From: an uncultured Lachnospiraceae bacterium
GTDB taxonomy: Bacteria; Bacillota; Clostridia; Lachnospirales; Lachnospiraceae
Reading direction: 5' to 3'
Assembly: GCA_910579645.1 (NCBI GenBank)
Contig: CAJTVK010000004.1
Location: forward strand, 11,992 to 75,991
Length of the DNA: 64,000 nt
The first letter of the stretch is position 1. The number at the start of each line of letters is the position of its first letter. The notes under the pieces were generated by a model. The model ran no database searches. It was given only the letters and a program-made list of their open reading frames with translations, and was not told where the DNA came from. Both the position numbers and the translations under genes were made by a program. Shown here in pieces: positions 41,244 to 51,191 of the stretch.

Positions 41244-43859
41244 ATGGACCGATACGGGTATGTACTAAGGAAAAAAGAGGAAAAAAAGGAGACGGGAAGT
41301 TACCGCAAATCGGATCTTCAGGCAATGACTACTTATCAGCTGAAGGAAATCTGCAGGGCGGAGAGGATTATTCCGGGGATAGTGGATCCGATGGACAGGG
41401 ACGGGCTGATAAGAGTGATACTGAAATACCGGGGGGCGGAAGAACATTTTCTGATAAGGACAGCGGACGACGGCGGGTTGGAGGCTTTGAACCATGTTAT
41501 GAGCGAATGTGTCTTCCGGGAGCGGCATATGAAAGGGATGGAATGCAGTTCCAAAATCGTGGCATATGACGGGCTTGCCATTGGTTTTTACGATAGGCTG
41601 ACTATTCCGTACGACAGCAGTCTGGTGGGGACGAATGCACTGGTTACGGACGGGGGCAGAAGAATCTGCGCCATACTGAATGTGGAGGCAAAAGGAAAAA
41701 ATACGGATTGTCTTTACCTGACCAAGGCGGCCGAGATTCCCTGCATGAAGTCCGAAGGAAAAGATTACAGCTTATACCTTATGGACAGGAAGAATTCGGA
41801 TATATTGTACGGGATATATTACGGCAGTCGTGGACATGTGCCGGAGCATATGGAAACATGCCGGATACCACTGCTGGATTTTGAAGTGCGCACGCCTGCC
41901 AAGCTGACGATGCCCCTTGCCATGGATTTCGGAACTACAAATACGGCAGTGGGGACATATCTGGACCGCCGGTATTTCCAGCAGGCAGGTCTGCATGACG
42001 GGGCATACGGACTGAAAGAAAACGGGGTAAATTATGCTATATTTTATGATCCCGCATCGGAGTGGGAAGAGACGACCCTGCTGCCCAGTGTGGTAAGCGT
42101 GCTTTCCGCCGAAGCCGGAAGACCGGAATTCCTGTTTGGCTATGAGGCTCTTCAACAGGTGGATGCCGGGCATATGGATGAGGGATTCTGCATTTTTTAC
42201 GATATCAAACGATGGATCGGTGATTACGGGAAAGAGGAGGAGATAACGGACAGAAAGGGGAGAAGGAGCCGGGTGCGGCGCAGGGATATTCTCAAGGCGT
42301 ACTTTTCTTATGTCATTCTCGAGGCATGTAATCGGTTCAAATGTGAAGTGTCGGAAGTGCATGTTTCCTGTCCGGTGAAACAGAAAGCGCAGTTTGCTAA
42401 GCTGTTTGCGGATATTCTGCCGGAATATGCCGTAGAGCGGCAGGATATGCTGGACGAGGGTGTTTCGGTATTGTATGGCACGGTGGCGGAAATGGCCAGG
42501 TCGGGTAAGGCAGAACAGGGAAGGGAATATTGTGCTTTGGTCATTGACTGCGGGGGTGGGACTACGGATTTATGTTCCTGCCGTTTCCGCATATGGGATA
42601 AAAGGGTTTCTTATCGGATAGAGATAGAGACGGCATATGAAAACGGAGATACGGATTTCGGAGGGAACAACCTGACTTACCGTATGATGCAGCTGATTAA
42701 GGTGGCGGCAGTAAATGTACTGCAGGGGAAAGCCGGGGAAGAACAGAATCTTCTTGCAGGGTTTGACACGGATATATACCGGAGCGTGGACGGCGGCGGG
42801 ACGGAAAGTCTTTATAGGGAATTGGAGCAGGCTTATGAGGCGGCGGAATGCTGTCTGCCTACCCGGTTTAAGGAATATGAGCACAGAAGCCGGGAGGAAT
42901 ATTATATGGTGAAGAATAATTTTTACTTTCTTTTCCGGCTGGCGGAACGGATGAAGAAAGAGTTTTACGGAAGGTCGGGAGTTTTAAGGATTTCCCTTTC
43001 CTCGTGTCCGGTGGAAGAGAAAGCGACGGAATGGATTCCTGTGGACCGTTTCCGGCTGGCGGCAGACAGAGGACACGGACTGGAGATTATAAAAGATTTT
43101 CCGGAGGTTGCTTTCAGTATCTATGAAATGGAACTGCTGCTGACGGCCGATATTTACCATGTTATCTGCCGGTTTATGGAAGATATCTATGAGAGCGGCA
43201 GAGTGGAGGATTATTCCATGATCAGGCTGACGGGGCAGTCGTGCCGGATTGGGCTGTTCCGTGATGCCTTAAAGGAGTTTGTGCCGGGCAGGACGATACA
43301 GTTTAAGAAAAACAAGGGAGATCGGACGAAGGATTTCGGACTGAAAATGACTTGTGTGGACGGCGCGCTGCAGTATCTGCGTGACAAGCGGTACGGATAT
43401 GCGGACATATCTGTCCGCTCCGAGCTGCCGGCGCTGCCTTATGTGATTACGGCTTTTACCCATAGCGGGGAAGAAATTACATTGATACATTGTCTGCGGC
43501 GCGGGGGTGCATGCGGGATGGTGTCAAGGAATATGGAGGATTTGGTGCTGAAGCTGTATCTGAAAGATCAGGATGGCAGGGAGCGGTATCAGTATACATG
43601 CCATAGTTCGCCGGCAGACTTCCGTGAGGCAGAATATGAGGAAATTGCCCGATGGTACGGAGAGCATATCCGTCAGGCGGACACGGATGATATTGTGAAC
43701 CGGGAAGTAAAGTTTTTTGTCTGGGCCAAGCCGGAGGATTGGTCTTTCTGCGTGGTGCCGGTATACCGCATGGACGGTGCGCTGTTTCTTGGCAAGGAGG
43801 AAGAGTACGGTTTTGAGAACGAAGGATGGGTGCAGAATTATTTTGACGGAATGAAGTAG
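41244..43859 (+). CDS. Hsp70/actin-fold ATPase with SAP-like N terminus
   Basis: 871 residues. Residues about 20-65 look like a SAP/HeH helical motif (LQAMTTYQLKEICRAERIIP then LIRVILKYRG). From about 225 comes an Hsp70-like ATPase: phosphate-1 AMDFGTTNTAVGTY, connect segment VHVSCPVKQKAQF, phosphate-2 VIDCGGGTTDLCS (about 435), adenosine motif RLTGQSCRIGLFRDALKEF (about 660). There is no classical substrate-binding domain; the C terminus is a beta-rich extension. Possibly the Lachnospiraceae DUF5716 family (uncertain memory). It probably chaperones the large Rhs proteins or machine assembly, working with the J-domain protein at 19146-19604 (inference). Confidence 0.75.
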   Translation: MDRYGYVLRKKEEKKETGSYRKSDLQAMTTYQLKEICRAERIIPGIVDPMDRDGLIRVILKYRGAEEHFLIRTADDGGLEALNHVMSECVFRERHMKGMECSSKIVAYDGLAIGFYDRLTIPYDSSLVGTNALVTDGGRRICAILNVEAKGKNTDCLYLTKAAEIPCMKSEGKDYSLYLMDRKNSDILYGIYYGSRGHVPEHMETCRIPLLDFEVRTPAKLTMPLAMDFGTTNTAVGTYLDRRYFQQAGLHDGAYGLKENGVNYAIFYDPASEWEETTLLPSVVSVLSAEAGRPEFLFGYEALQQVDAGHMDEGFCIFYDIKRWIGDYGKEEEITDRKGRRSRVRRRDILKAYFSYVILEACNRFKCEVSEVHVSCPVKQKAQFAKLFADILPEYAVERQDMLDEGVSVLYGTVAEMARSGKAEQGREYCALVIDCGGGTTDLCSCRFRIWDKRVSYRIEIETAYENGDTDFGGNNLTYRMMQLIKVAAVNVLQGKAGEEQNLLAGFDTDIYRSVDGGGTESLYRELEQAYEAAECCLPTRFKEYEHRSREEYYMVKNNFYFLFRLAERMKKEFYGRSGVLRISLSSCPVEEKATEWIPVDRFRLAADRGHGLEIIKDFPEVAFSIYEMELLLTADIYHVICRFMEDIYESGRVEDYSMIRLTGQSCRIGLFRDALKEFVPGRTIQFKKNKGDRTKDFGLKMTCVDGALQYLRDKRYGYADISVRSELPALPYVITAFTHSGEEITLIHCLRRGGACGMVSRNMEDLVLKLYLKDQDGRERYQYTCHSSPADFREAEYEEIARWYGEHIRQADTDDIVNREVKFFVWAKPEDWSFCVVPVYRMDGALFLGKEEEYGFENEGWVQNYFDGMK

Positions 43860-43905
43860 GGAGAAGAACGGGGCATGAGGAACAAATGCAGAAAGAGGTG
43901 ACGGA

Positions 43906-44730
43906 ATGCAGAACTTATATCCGTTGTTTGAGCGGAACAGAATACTTAAGAAGGAACTTCTTTGGTCATTGCGGGATTATTCCTTTGCACACATGCAGTT
44001 GGAATATCAATCCTATGGGGATGGGATATTGAACGGGTGTCTGCCCATGGTACGGGGGCAGGAAGTGGTCATGGGGAAGGGAATTGTCAAGCATGGAGGG
44101 TTTATTTATTTGGTGACGGAAGAGATGGCGGTTCCTTATGAGCCGTCGGGACAGTTGGAAATATTGAAATTGAAAGCGGAGGAGGACAGGAGGTCGGAAG
44201 ATTTCATCAGTTATCGTTTGAGCCTTTTTCTGGACCGGAATGCAGAGAAGGGGGAAGATGAACTGGAAATATGCAGGTTTAAGCTTCGGCCCGGTTCGCA
44301 GCTGCGTGACCGGTATAAGGATTTTGACGATATGGCGACGGAATTCGATACGGTAGACGTCACAAGGGCGGACTGGGGAGGGCCGGAAGGGAAGACGCTT
44401 CCGGCGGCAGTGACGGATTATTATGCCCGGTTGGTGCTGGAGGAGAGCGGCAGCAGGCCGGAGGACATTTCCTTTGCCTATCTGTGCCTGAATCAGACAG
44501 GCGCAGTGGCGGTTAGGGTACTGGAGCATTATGTGGGAAGCAGACTGGCCGGGATGGGCGTTCCCCGGGGACAGCGGGATATGGGAGCTGGGGATGGCGG
44601 CAGGGCAGAGAGGGAAGGCAGGAACCGCAGGCTTTTTGACGGATTGGTTCGGATACTGGATGAAATCCGGGGAAACCGTAGGCGGGGGAAGGATAGGATA
44701 GGGGACAGACGCAGGATATTGGTGGAGTGA
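43906..44730 (+). CDS. TssK/baseplate-adaptor-like candidate
   Basis: 274 residues, with GAGGTGACGGA ahead of the ATG. The N terminus (YPLFERNRILKKELLWSLRD, then GILNGCLPMVRGQEVVMGKG and GGFIYLVTEEMAVPYEPSG) follows the order of beta-rich 'shell' domains of phage receptor-binding proteins and T6SS TssK, where 'YG+L.G...V....+.I.+G+....G.+Y.+....+.Y' recurs. The middle is a helix-strand domain and the C terminus is very basic (GNRRRGKDRIGDRRR). A TssK-like adaptor would link tail sheath and baseplate to the membrane. The assignment is by pattern only. It ends 42 bp before the second Rhs gene. Confidence 0.45.
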   Translation: MQNLYPLFERNRILKKELLWSLRDYSFAHMQLEYQSYGDGILNGCLPMVRGQEVVMGKGIVKHGGFIYLVTEEMAVPYEPSGQLEILKLKAEEDRRSEDFISYRLSLFLDRNAEKGEDELEICRFKLRPGSQLRDRYKDFDDMATEFDTVDVTRADWGGPEGKTLPAAVTDYYARLVLEESGSRPEDISFAYLCLNQTGAVAVRVLEHYVGSRLAGMGVPRGQRDMGAGDGGRAEREGRNRRLFDGLVRILDEIRGNRRRGKDRIGDRRRILVE

Positions 44731-44772
44731 GGTTGATGTGCTTATTCATTATGATTAAGGGGGAAACGGAAA

Positions 44773-47700
44773 ATGGCAGATGAATATTTAGTAGAAGGTG
44801 CAATGCTGATATGTGTAAACGGAGGGAGTCCTGTTTTTCTGAAGATACCGAAGGGACATGGCTATCTTTCCGGGGGGAAGGAAAAAGCAAATTGCGGAGA
44901 CTGCATAGCTTGTGACAATATACCATATTTTGGAACATGCATGGTAAATAAGGAAACACATCTGTGCGAAGGGTATATGACTCTGAAGGAGAAGTGGGAA
45001 AATAAATCGGTCAGTTTAAGCAAACCGGAAATGGTGGATGGCAAGGAGGCACTCACGATGGACAGCGTGCTTTTTTGCCAGAAAGGCGGAATTATTCTTC
45101 CGGTAACATCGGGGCAAGGAGATGTGAAAGGAATAAATCTATGGGAACTTTTGAAACAAATTACCAAACTGATTCTTTGGTCTTTGGGGAAAAATTTTGT
45201 GAACCGTATTTATGGCGGAGAACCTATTAATATGAATACCGGTAATTTTGTCCATGAAAAGGAAGATCTTCTGATTGCCGGAAAGACCAGGATTTCCTTC
45301 CGTACTTTTTATAATGCGATGGAGTATGAATCTGAAGGGAGCATGGGAGAGGGTTGGCATCATAATTTTGAATTAAGGATTAAAAAGGAAGAAAACGGGA
45401 AGTTCATCTATGTTTGTCTGGGCGACGGCAGGAAAATACCATATCGGGAAGGCATGGGAAATGAATTGACTTCTGTTTTTGGCGACAGGGGAAGTCTGAG
45501 GAAAGAAGCGGGCGGTTACTTATATGCAGACGGAAAGGGAATGCAGTATTTATTTGATGTAAATGGTTTAATATCCGTGAGACAGGACAAGAATGGGAAT
45601 GAGGATATTTTTGTGCATGATGGGCAGGGACAGCTTATCAAAGTATGGGGAGCAAACGGCGGGTCACTTTCGTATACATATAACGGAGAAGGGAAATTAA
45701 TCCGGGTAGAGGACAACATAGGAAGAACGGTGCATTTGTGGTATCGGTATGGAAAACTATGGAAAATAGAAAATGCATTGGGTTATGCATATGTGTATGA
45801 ATATAATGAAAACGGGAAAATGGAAAGTTCTATATCTCCTTGCGGCATTATGAACTTTAAGAATGAATATGATATGGCGGACAGGGTGGTTCAGCAGATA
45901 TTGCCGGACGGCGGGTGTATCGAACTGAAGTATGACGATGTGAATATGCGGGCATACAAAAAAGATGCTAATGGGACAATAACCGTTTATGACAATGATG
46001 AGAGATTACGGAATATTCGGACGACTCTGGCAGAGGGAGAAGAATATTACGAATATAATGACAGGAATCAAAGAACTCTCCGTGTGGACAGGAACGGAAA
46101 TAAGACAAAGTATCGCTATAATACAAGCGGAAATCTGATAAAAATAGAAAATGCCATGGGAAAATGTGTCTGTGTGGAATATGACGGAAACAGAACTTCT
46201 GTTTATTTGCCGGAGGGACCGGGCATATCTTATTTATATGATAGTAAAGGAAATGTTCTTGAGAAGAAAGATCCTTTGGGGCATATAACCCGTATAACGC
46301 GGAATAGCGTAGGACAGCCGGAGATTGTGACATTGCCGGATGAATCTCAGATTCATGTGGAGTATGATGCGCGGGGAAATGTTTCTTGCATAACGGATAT
46401 GTTGGGTAATCATATTTTCTATGAATATGATGCCATTAACCGTATTACAGGAGTTACGGATGGGAGGGGCAATGTCACAAACTATATATATGATGCAAAG
46501 AGTCGGTTGATTAAATTGGTTAATGCAGTTGGGAATGTGCGGGAATTTATATATAACGAAGACGGAAAGATGACGGAAGCCATTGATTATGACGGTTGCC
46601 GAATAAAAATAGCATATGGGGAGAACGGAAAGAAAAAAAGTTTTCAGGACAAAGAAGGAAACGTTACTCTTTATGATTATGACCTTAACGAAAATCTGAA
46701 AGAGATGAAAATGCCAAACGGAGGAATCAGGCATTATGAATATGACTCTAGGAATCAGCTAATTGCATATGTCAATGAGATGGGAGAGGTTTCCAAATAT
46801 GAATATGATAAAAACGGAAACCGCATAAAACTTATCACACCAACAGGAGAAGAAATGTCTTTTGCATATGATAAGATTAATCGGCTGATAAGGACTACAG
46901 AGCCGGACGGAGCCGAAACTGTTTTTGTATATAACGAACAAAGCAGGCTAGCAGAGATTATTTATCCGGGTGGGATATGTGAAAAGGCAGCGTATGATGC
47001 GGGCGGAAGGAAAATATGGAAACAAGATGTTTACGGCAATATTGTGAAATGTAGTTATAATGCCATAGGTGGTCCGGAGGAAATGGAAGACCCATGGGGA
47101 GGGAAAACAGTGCGCGTGTATTATCCGGGCGGACTGCTGAAGAGCGTGCTTTATCCGGATGGGGCAGGGGAAAGTTATGACTATGACGGAAATAGGAATA
47201 TGACGGTGAAAAGGAGGCAGGGCGGTTATGCTATTTATTATACTTATGATAAGTTAAACAGGGTAACAGGCATTAGGAATAGTATCGGTGAGGAGATGAG
47301 TTTTGCCTATAACCGTATAGGGCAAATTGTTAAGGTCATGTGCGGAGAAAAAACGGTGAGGGAATTTGAGTATTCTCCCAACGGAAATATGCTTTCGGAA
47401 TCGGATGCATATGGCTGCCGGCGGATTTATACTTACGACTGCATGGGAAAGCTGATACGCATGTCACAGAAGGACGGACAAGGCAAGGAAAGAAATGCAA
47501 TATCATACGAAAGGGATTTATGCGGAAGGATTGTTTCCGTAACGGATTCCCTAGGAAATAAAGAAACTTATGAATATGACCGGAGAGGAAGGATAATCAG
47601 AAAAACGGATCGGGAAGGATATGAGACAGTTTATAGTTATGATAAATCCGGAAAACGGGAAAGCATTCGATATGGGGATGGGAGAACGATAAAATATAAA

Positions 47701-49659
47701 TACGATTCCCGGAGACATTTGATCGGTGCGGAGGATGGAGACAGCGAAATAAGGATACAGACGGATATCTATGGAAGAATAGAGGCAGTAATCGATGGAA
47801 AGGGAAAGACGGTACGTTTTGAATACGGGAAAAACAGTGAGAAAATATCCTTGACATATCCGGACGGGGAAAAGGTTTTGTTCCGTTATGACAAGTTGGG
47901 CAGATTAGAGGAAATGATAGACGGGAAAGATGTAATCAGTTATTGTTACGACCAATCCGGCCGCTTGGCAGGCCGGAAAATTCCGGGCGGGATGGAATCT
48001 GTGTATACATATTGTGCAAACGGGAGGTTGGAAGAACTGACGCATAATGCATACGGAGAGACGGAAGAACGGTTTCTGTATAGTTATAATGCCGCAGGAC
48101 TAAAGTCGGTAATAAGGAAAGAGAGGAAGGGGATGCCGCATGAAGCGGGAATGTTCTCCTATGGCTATGATGATGCAGGGAGAATCCGGACGGTCAGCCG
48201 CAATGGCAATCTGCTGAGAGAATACGGGTATGACGGGTTCGGAAACCGAAGCTATCTTAAAGAGGATGGCAGTATGACGGAATATCAGTATAATGTTATG
48301 AATCAGCTGATATGTAAGACGGTAACTAATCAAAGCGGTGAAAGAATAAATTATGGATACAAATATGACAGACGTGGAAATATTACCGAAATAAGCCGAA
48401 ACGGGAAAAGGCTTTTCAGCTATGTCTTTGGAGCGGACAACCGGCTGAAGGAAGCCTGCAATGAGATAGGGGATAAGGCGAGATATCAATATGATGCTTT
48501 GGGAAACCGTATTGCAAAAGAAACTACATATGCCGGAGGGAATACGGCCAGGGAAGAGTATCTGTTGGATCAGACAAAATGCTGCCGAAATCTGCTCGGA
48601 ATGGAGACAGATGGGAAAAAGCAGCGTTTTATCTGGGATGGAAATGTGGCATGCATGGAGGAGAATGGGACGAAAAGTTATTTCCTGCAGGATGAGATGG
48701 GCAGCCCTGTGCGTTTGATGTGGAAAAACGGGAAAAGACGGGAAAGCTACAGCTATGATGAATTCGGCAGGGGTCATGTTTCGGCAGCGCAGCCCTTTGG
48801 TTATACGGGGTATCAGTCTGATGAAATATCCGGCACATATTATGCACAGGCAAGGGAGTATCATGCGGCTGACGGAAGGTTTATGGGAGAGGATCCTGTC
48901 CATGGCAATGCTAACTGGTATATCTATGGCTCCGGAAACCCGTTAAAATATTGCGATCCTATGGGTCTGGAGGATTATGTGACGGATGAGGATGCCGACT
49001 TGGCTCCGGAATGGCTGGAGAGGATGTTGGACGGTATTATGAACGGCCCGGGACTTATAGGAGATATGCTGCGGCAAGCTGATGTTTGGACACGGAATGG
49101 GGATATTGACGAATTGCTTTCCATTTTTGGGTTCGACAGGCATGCTGACGGCGATTTCCATGTAAGGCAGAAAACGTGGCAGCAGTTTTTTGGATATAAT
49201 TCTTTGTATGATTTTACTTTTGATGCGGGGACTAGTATGGACTTTCAAATGTTTCCTTTTAAAACAGCGGATGGAGAGGAATATGTTATATGGATGTGGA
49301 AAGGAGATTATTTGAATTTAGGTGCCGGTGCGGAAACCGGAATATATAAGGATCCGATATTTTGGGGATTTCATTGGCAGGCAGCGGTGGATGATGCGCT
49401 GCCGATGACATTAACGGTAAAATATGATGGGGAAGAAATCATAAATTACAGTCCGGAGGAGCCGCAATGGTGGATTACTGGTTTTGACCCTGCGGTTCCG
49501 GATGTGTCAGCCAATGATTTGCAGGTAGAGGGGAGCATTAGTTTTGAAGGAGAGCAGTATGATGCGATATGGGAAGGTTTTTTGAAGGAATATGGTGGAA
49601 AGGAAAATTTAAATATCATAATTGATGAAACTAACAAAAAGTTAACCTATAAATGGTAA
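44773..49659 (+). CDS. PAAR-like (DUF4280) Rhs polymorphic toxin 2, DUF4474 tail
   Basis: 1628 residues. The N-terminal PAAR-like domain (YLVEGAMLICVNGG, KANCGDCIACDNIPYFGTC, ALTMDSVLFCQKGG) leads into DUF6531 (EPINMNTGNFVHEKEDLLIA), YD repeats, and the core end FGYTGYQSDEISGTYYAQAR then YCDPMG at about 1398. The C-terminal about 230 residues contain MDFQMFPFKTADGEEYVIWM, WKGDYLNLGAGAETGIY, and PQWWITGFDP, a pattern I recognise as DUF4474. The activity of that domain is unknown to me. The following genes are five lipoproteins, so the toxin probably acts at or is neutralised outside the membrane (inference). Confidence 0.85.
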   Translation: MADEYLVEGAMLICVNGGSPVFLKIPKGHGYLSGGKEKANCGDCIACDNIPYFGTCMVNKETHLCEGYMTLKEKWENKSVSLSKPEMVDGKEALTMDSVLFCQKGGIILPVTSGQGDVKGINLWELLKQITKLILWSLGKNFVNRIYGGEPINMNTGNFVHEKEDLLIAGKTRISFRTFYNAMEYESEGSMGEGWHHNFELRIKKEENGKFIYVCLGDGRKIPYREGMGNELTSVFGDRGSLRKEAGGYLYADGKGMQYLFDVNGLISVRQDKNGNEDIFVHDGQGQLIKVWGANGGSLSYTYNGEGKLIRVEDNIGRTVHLWYRYGKLWKIENALGYAYVYEYNENGKMESSISPCGIMNFKNEYDMADRVVQQILPDGGCIELKYDDVNMRAYKKDANGTITVYDNDERLRNIRTTLAEGEEYYEYNDRNQRTLRVDRNGNKTKYRYNTSGNLIKIENAMGKCVCVEYDGNRTSVYLPEGPGISYLYDSKGNVLEKKDPLGHITRITRNSVGQPEIVTLPDESQIHVEYDARGNVSCITDMLGNHIFYEYDAINRITGVTDGRGNVTNYIYDAKSRLIKLVNAVGNVREFIYNEDGKMTEAIDYDGCRIKIAYGENGKKKSFQDKEGNVTLYDYDLNENLKEMKMPNGGIRHYEYDSRNQLIAYVNEMGEVSKYEYDKNGNRIKLITPTGEEMSFAYDKINRLIRTTEPDGAETVFVYNEQSRLAEIIYPGGICEKAAYDAGGRKIWKQDVYGNIVKCSYNAIGGPEEMEDPWGGKTVRVYYPGGLLKSVLYPDGAGESYDYDGNRNMTVKRRQGGYAIYYTYDKLNRVTGIRNSIGEEMSFAYNRIGQIVKVMCGEKTVREFEYSPNGNMLSESDAYGCRRIYTYDCMGKLIRMSQKDGQGKERNAISYERDLCGRIVSVTDSLGNKETYEYDRRGRIIRKTDREGYETVYSYDKSGKRESIRYGDGRTIKYKYDSRRHLIGAEDGDSEIRIQTDIYGRIEAVIDGKGKTVRFEYGKNSEKISLTYPDGEKVLFRYDKLGRLEEMIDGKDVISYCYDQSGRLAGRKIPGGMESVYTYCANGRLEELTHNAYGETEERFLYSYNAAGLKSVIRKERKGMPHEAGMFSYGYDDAGRIRTVSRNGNLLREYGYDGFGNRSYLKEDGSMTEYQYNVMNQLICKTVTNQSGERINYGYKYDRRGNITEISRNGKRLFSYVFGADNRLKEACNEIGDKARYQYDALGNRIAKETTYAGGNTAREEYLLDQTKCCRNLLGMETDGKKQRFIWDGNVACMEENGTKSYFLQDEMGSPVRLMWKNGKRRESYSYDEFGRGHVSAAQPFGYTGYQSDEISGTYYAQAREYHAADGRFMGEDPVHGNANWYIYGSGNPLKYCDPMGLEDYVTDEDADLAPEWLERMLDGIMNGPGLIGDMLRQADVWTRNGDIDELLSIFGFDRHADGDFHVRQKTWQQFFGYNSLYDFTFDAGTSMDFQMFPFKTADGEEYVIWMWKGDYLNLGAGAETGIYKDPIFWGFHWQAAVDDALPMTLTVKYDGEEIINYSPEEPQWWITGFDPAVPDVSANDLQVEGSISFEGEQYDAIWEGFLKEYGGKENLNIIIDETNKKLTYKW

Positions 49660-49742
49660 GGCTGATTAAAAAAGATAAAATGAAATGTGGGAGGGGGGTG
49701 AGTATTTCTAAAACTAATTTCGGTGCCTGATTTTTGCCTCAG

Positions 49743-49847
49743 GGCAAGGTGGAAGAAGGAAGCAGTGCAGTGGCATCTTTGACTGATGATAACGCAGTAC
49801 TGATGCAAAAGGCAGGTGCTGAATTCACTGTTATTTCTGTAGTGTAG
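49743..49847 (+). pseudogene. Short protein-like remnant after Rhs 2
   Basis: In the 354-bp gap between Rhs 2 and the first lipoprotein, one frame reads GKVEEGSSAVASLTDDNAVL then MQKAGAEFTVISVV and stop, without a start codon. It looks like the C-terminal end of a lost gene or old toxin cassette. The rest of the gap is AT-rich and empty. Confidence 0.3.
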
Positions 49848-50013
49848 TACTAATATGATTCATTTTAAATACCTTTCTGTTTTACTGAAATATTTTTTCG
49901 AGAGAACATGCGTAAAAACGTATGTGTAGTGGGTTTTTGTACATGTGCTTTCAGTGAAGAAGACCAGTGAAACAAGTATAAAAAGGTAATATATGAGTGG
50001 AAAGGATAGATTA

Positions 50014-50559
50014 ATGAATAAGATAATAAGGATAACATTAATTTTCGGTATGTTAGCATGTTGTTTGGGATGTGGTGAAAATAGGGAAGAAGAATATAGA
50101 AAGGTAGGAGAATTGACATTAGATATTAATAGAATAAAAGCTAATATAATAATGTCAGAACTATGGGAATATATAGAAAAAAGGGATGCTGCTTCTATCA
50201 TGGGGATGCTTTCCGAGAATGCAAAAAAAGAAATGGAGGATTGTGAGGGAAAAGTTATAGAATTCTTAGATGCATTTGAAGACAGTGAAATAGTGGAAAT
50301 TGACAATGGTGGTGGTGGAGGTTCGAAACGAAGCAGTGAATATGGAAAAACATCTCGCTATCAGGTATATGGGAGTTATCTTATAAAAACAACGAAAGGA
50401 ACTTTTAAGTTTGATTTTAGCTATGTTATTGTCAATAAAACTGAGCCGGAAGAGATAGGATTAGATTGGATGTTTTTGAGGCCAAATGATGGAGGGAAAT
50501 ATAGGGGAGGAAGCACATATAATATTAGGGTATATCCATTTGAAGAGAGTGAAGGATAG
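50014..50559 (+). CDS. DUF5104-like lipoprotein 1 (candidate immunity)
   Basis: ATG 50014 gives a lipoprotein signal (MNKIIRITLIFGMLACCLGC, lipobox CLGC) after AAAGGA. 181 residues. The conserved core is IMSELWEYIEKRDAASIMGM, then CEGKVIEFLDAFED, a Gly-rich linker of five Gly, KTSRYQVYGSYLIKTTKGTF, and EEIGLDWMFLRPND, ending YPFEES. The pattern matches what I recall as DUF5104, a Firmicute lipoprotein family. It is the first of five tandem paralogues directly after the DUF4474 Rhs toxin, hence candidate surface-exposed immunity. The first half is almost identical in DNA to paralogue 4. Confidence 0.7.
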   Translation: MNKIIRITLIFGMLACCLGCGENREEEYRKVGELTLDINRIKANIIMSELWEYIEKRDAASIMGMLSENAKKEMEDCEGKVIEFLDAFEDSEIVEIDNGGGGGSKRSSEYGKTSRYQVYGSYLIKTTKGTFKFDFSYVIVNKTEPEEIGLDWMFLRPNDGGKYRGGSTYNIRVYPFEESEG

Positions 50560-50563
50560 GCTA

Positions 50564-51100
50564 ATGAAAAAGATAATAATGGCAGCAATAATTTTGTGCA
50601 TGTTATGTTGTTTAGGGTGTGGTGAAAGCAGAAAGGAAGAAGGAAAGAGAAAGGTAGGGGAATTCACTTTAGACATTAACAAAATAAAAGCAAATAAAGT
50701 AATGGCGGAATTGTGGAATTACATAGAAAGAAGGGATGTTGCTTCTATAATGGGGATGATCTCAGAGAAAACGAAACAGGAAATGGAGGACTGTGAGGGG
50801 AAAGTTATAGAATTATTAGATGCATTTGAAGATGGTGAAATAATTGAAGTAGTCAATGGGGATGGGGGAGGTGCGTTAAGAAGTAGTGAGTATGGAAAAA
50901 CAACTCGTTATCGAGTACTTGGAAGTTATCGCATAAAAACAAAGAAGGGAGTTTATAAATTAAACTTTGGTTATGTTATTACTAATAAAACTAATCCGGA
51001 AGAGGTAGGATTAGACCGGATATTTTTGAGGCCGGATGATAAGGGAGATTATGATGGGTGTGGCAGATATGACATTTGCGTATATCCGTTCGAAGAATAG
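50564..51100 (+). CDS. DUF5104-like lipoprotein 2
   Basis: ATG 50564 lies 4 nt after the previous stop, whose end (GAAGGATAG) carries the ribosome site, so the two are translationally coupled. 178 residues. The signal is KKIIMAAIILCMLCCLGC. The core KVMAELWNYIERRDVASIMG then CEGKVIELLDAFEDGEIIEV has diverged from paralogue 1. The second half (RIKTKKGVYKLNFGYVITNK, EEVGLDRIFLRPDDKG) is nearly the same as in paralogue 4. It ends CVYPFEE. Confidence 0.7.
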   Translation: MKKIIMAAIILCMLCCLGCGESRKEEGKRKVGEFTLDINKIKANKVMAELWNYIERRDVASIMGMISEKTKQEMEDCEGKVIELLDAFEDGEIIEVVNGDGGGALRSSEYGKTTRYRVLGSYRIKTKKGVYKLNFGYVITNKTNPEEVGLDRIFLRPDDKGDYDGCGRYDICVYPFEE

Positions 51101-51107
51101 GAAGAAG

Positions 51108-51129
51108 GCCGGCATAGTTTTATGCCGGC
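51108..51129 (+). other. Hairpin in intergenic unit of the lipoprotein array, copy 1
   Basis: GCCGGCATA and TATGCCGGC form a perfect 9-bp stem with a GTTT loop, just after the lipoprotein 2 stop. A second copy lies at 51739-51760 (TATGTCGGC, one wobble). There is no T run, so it may be an mRNA-stability or partial-termination stem. Confidence 0.55.
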
Positions 51130-51191
51130 AAATAGGATTTTTCATTACCGAAATAGGTAATAGACAATATGTGAGTGAGAAAGATAGGATA

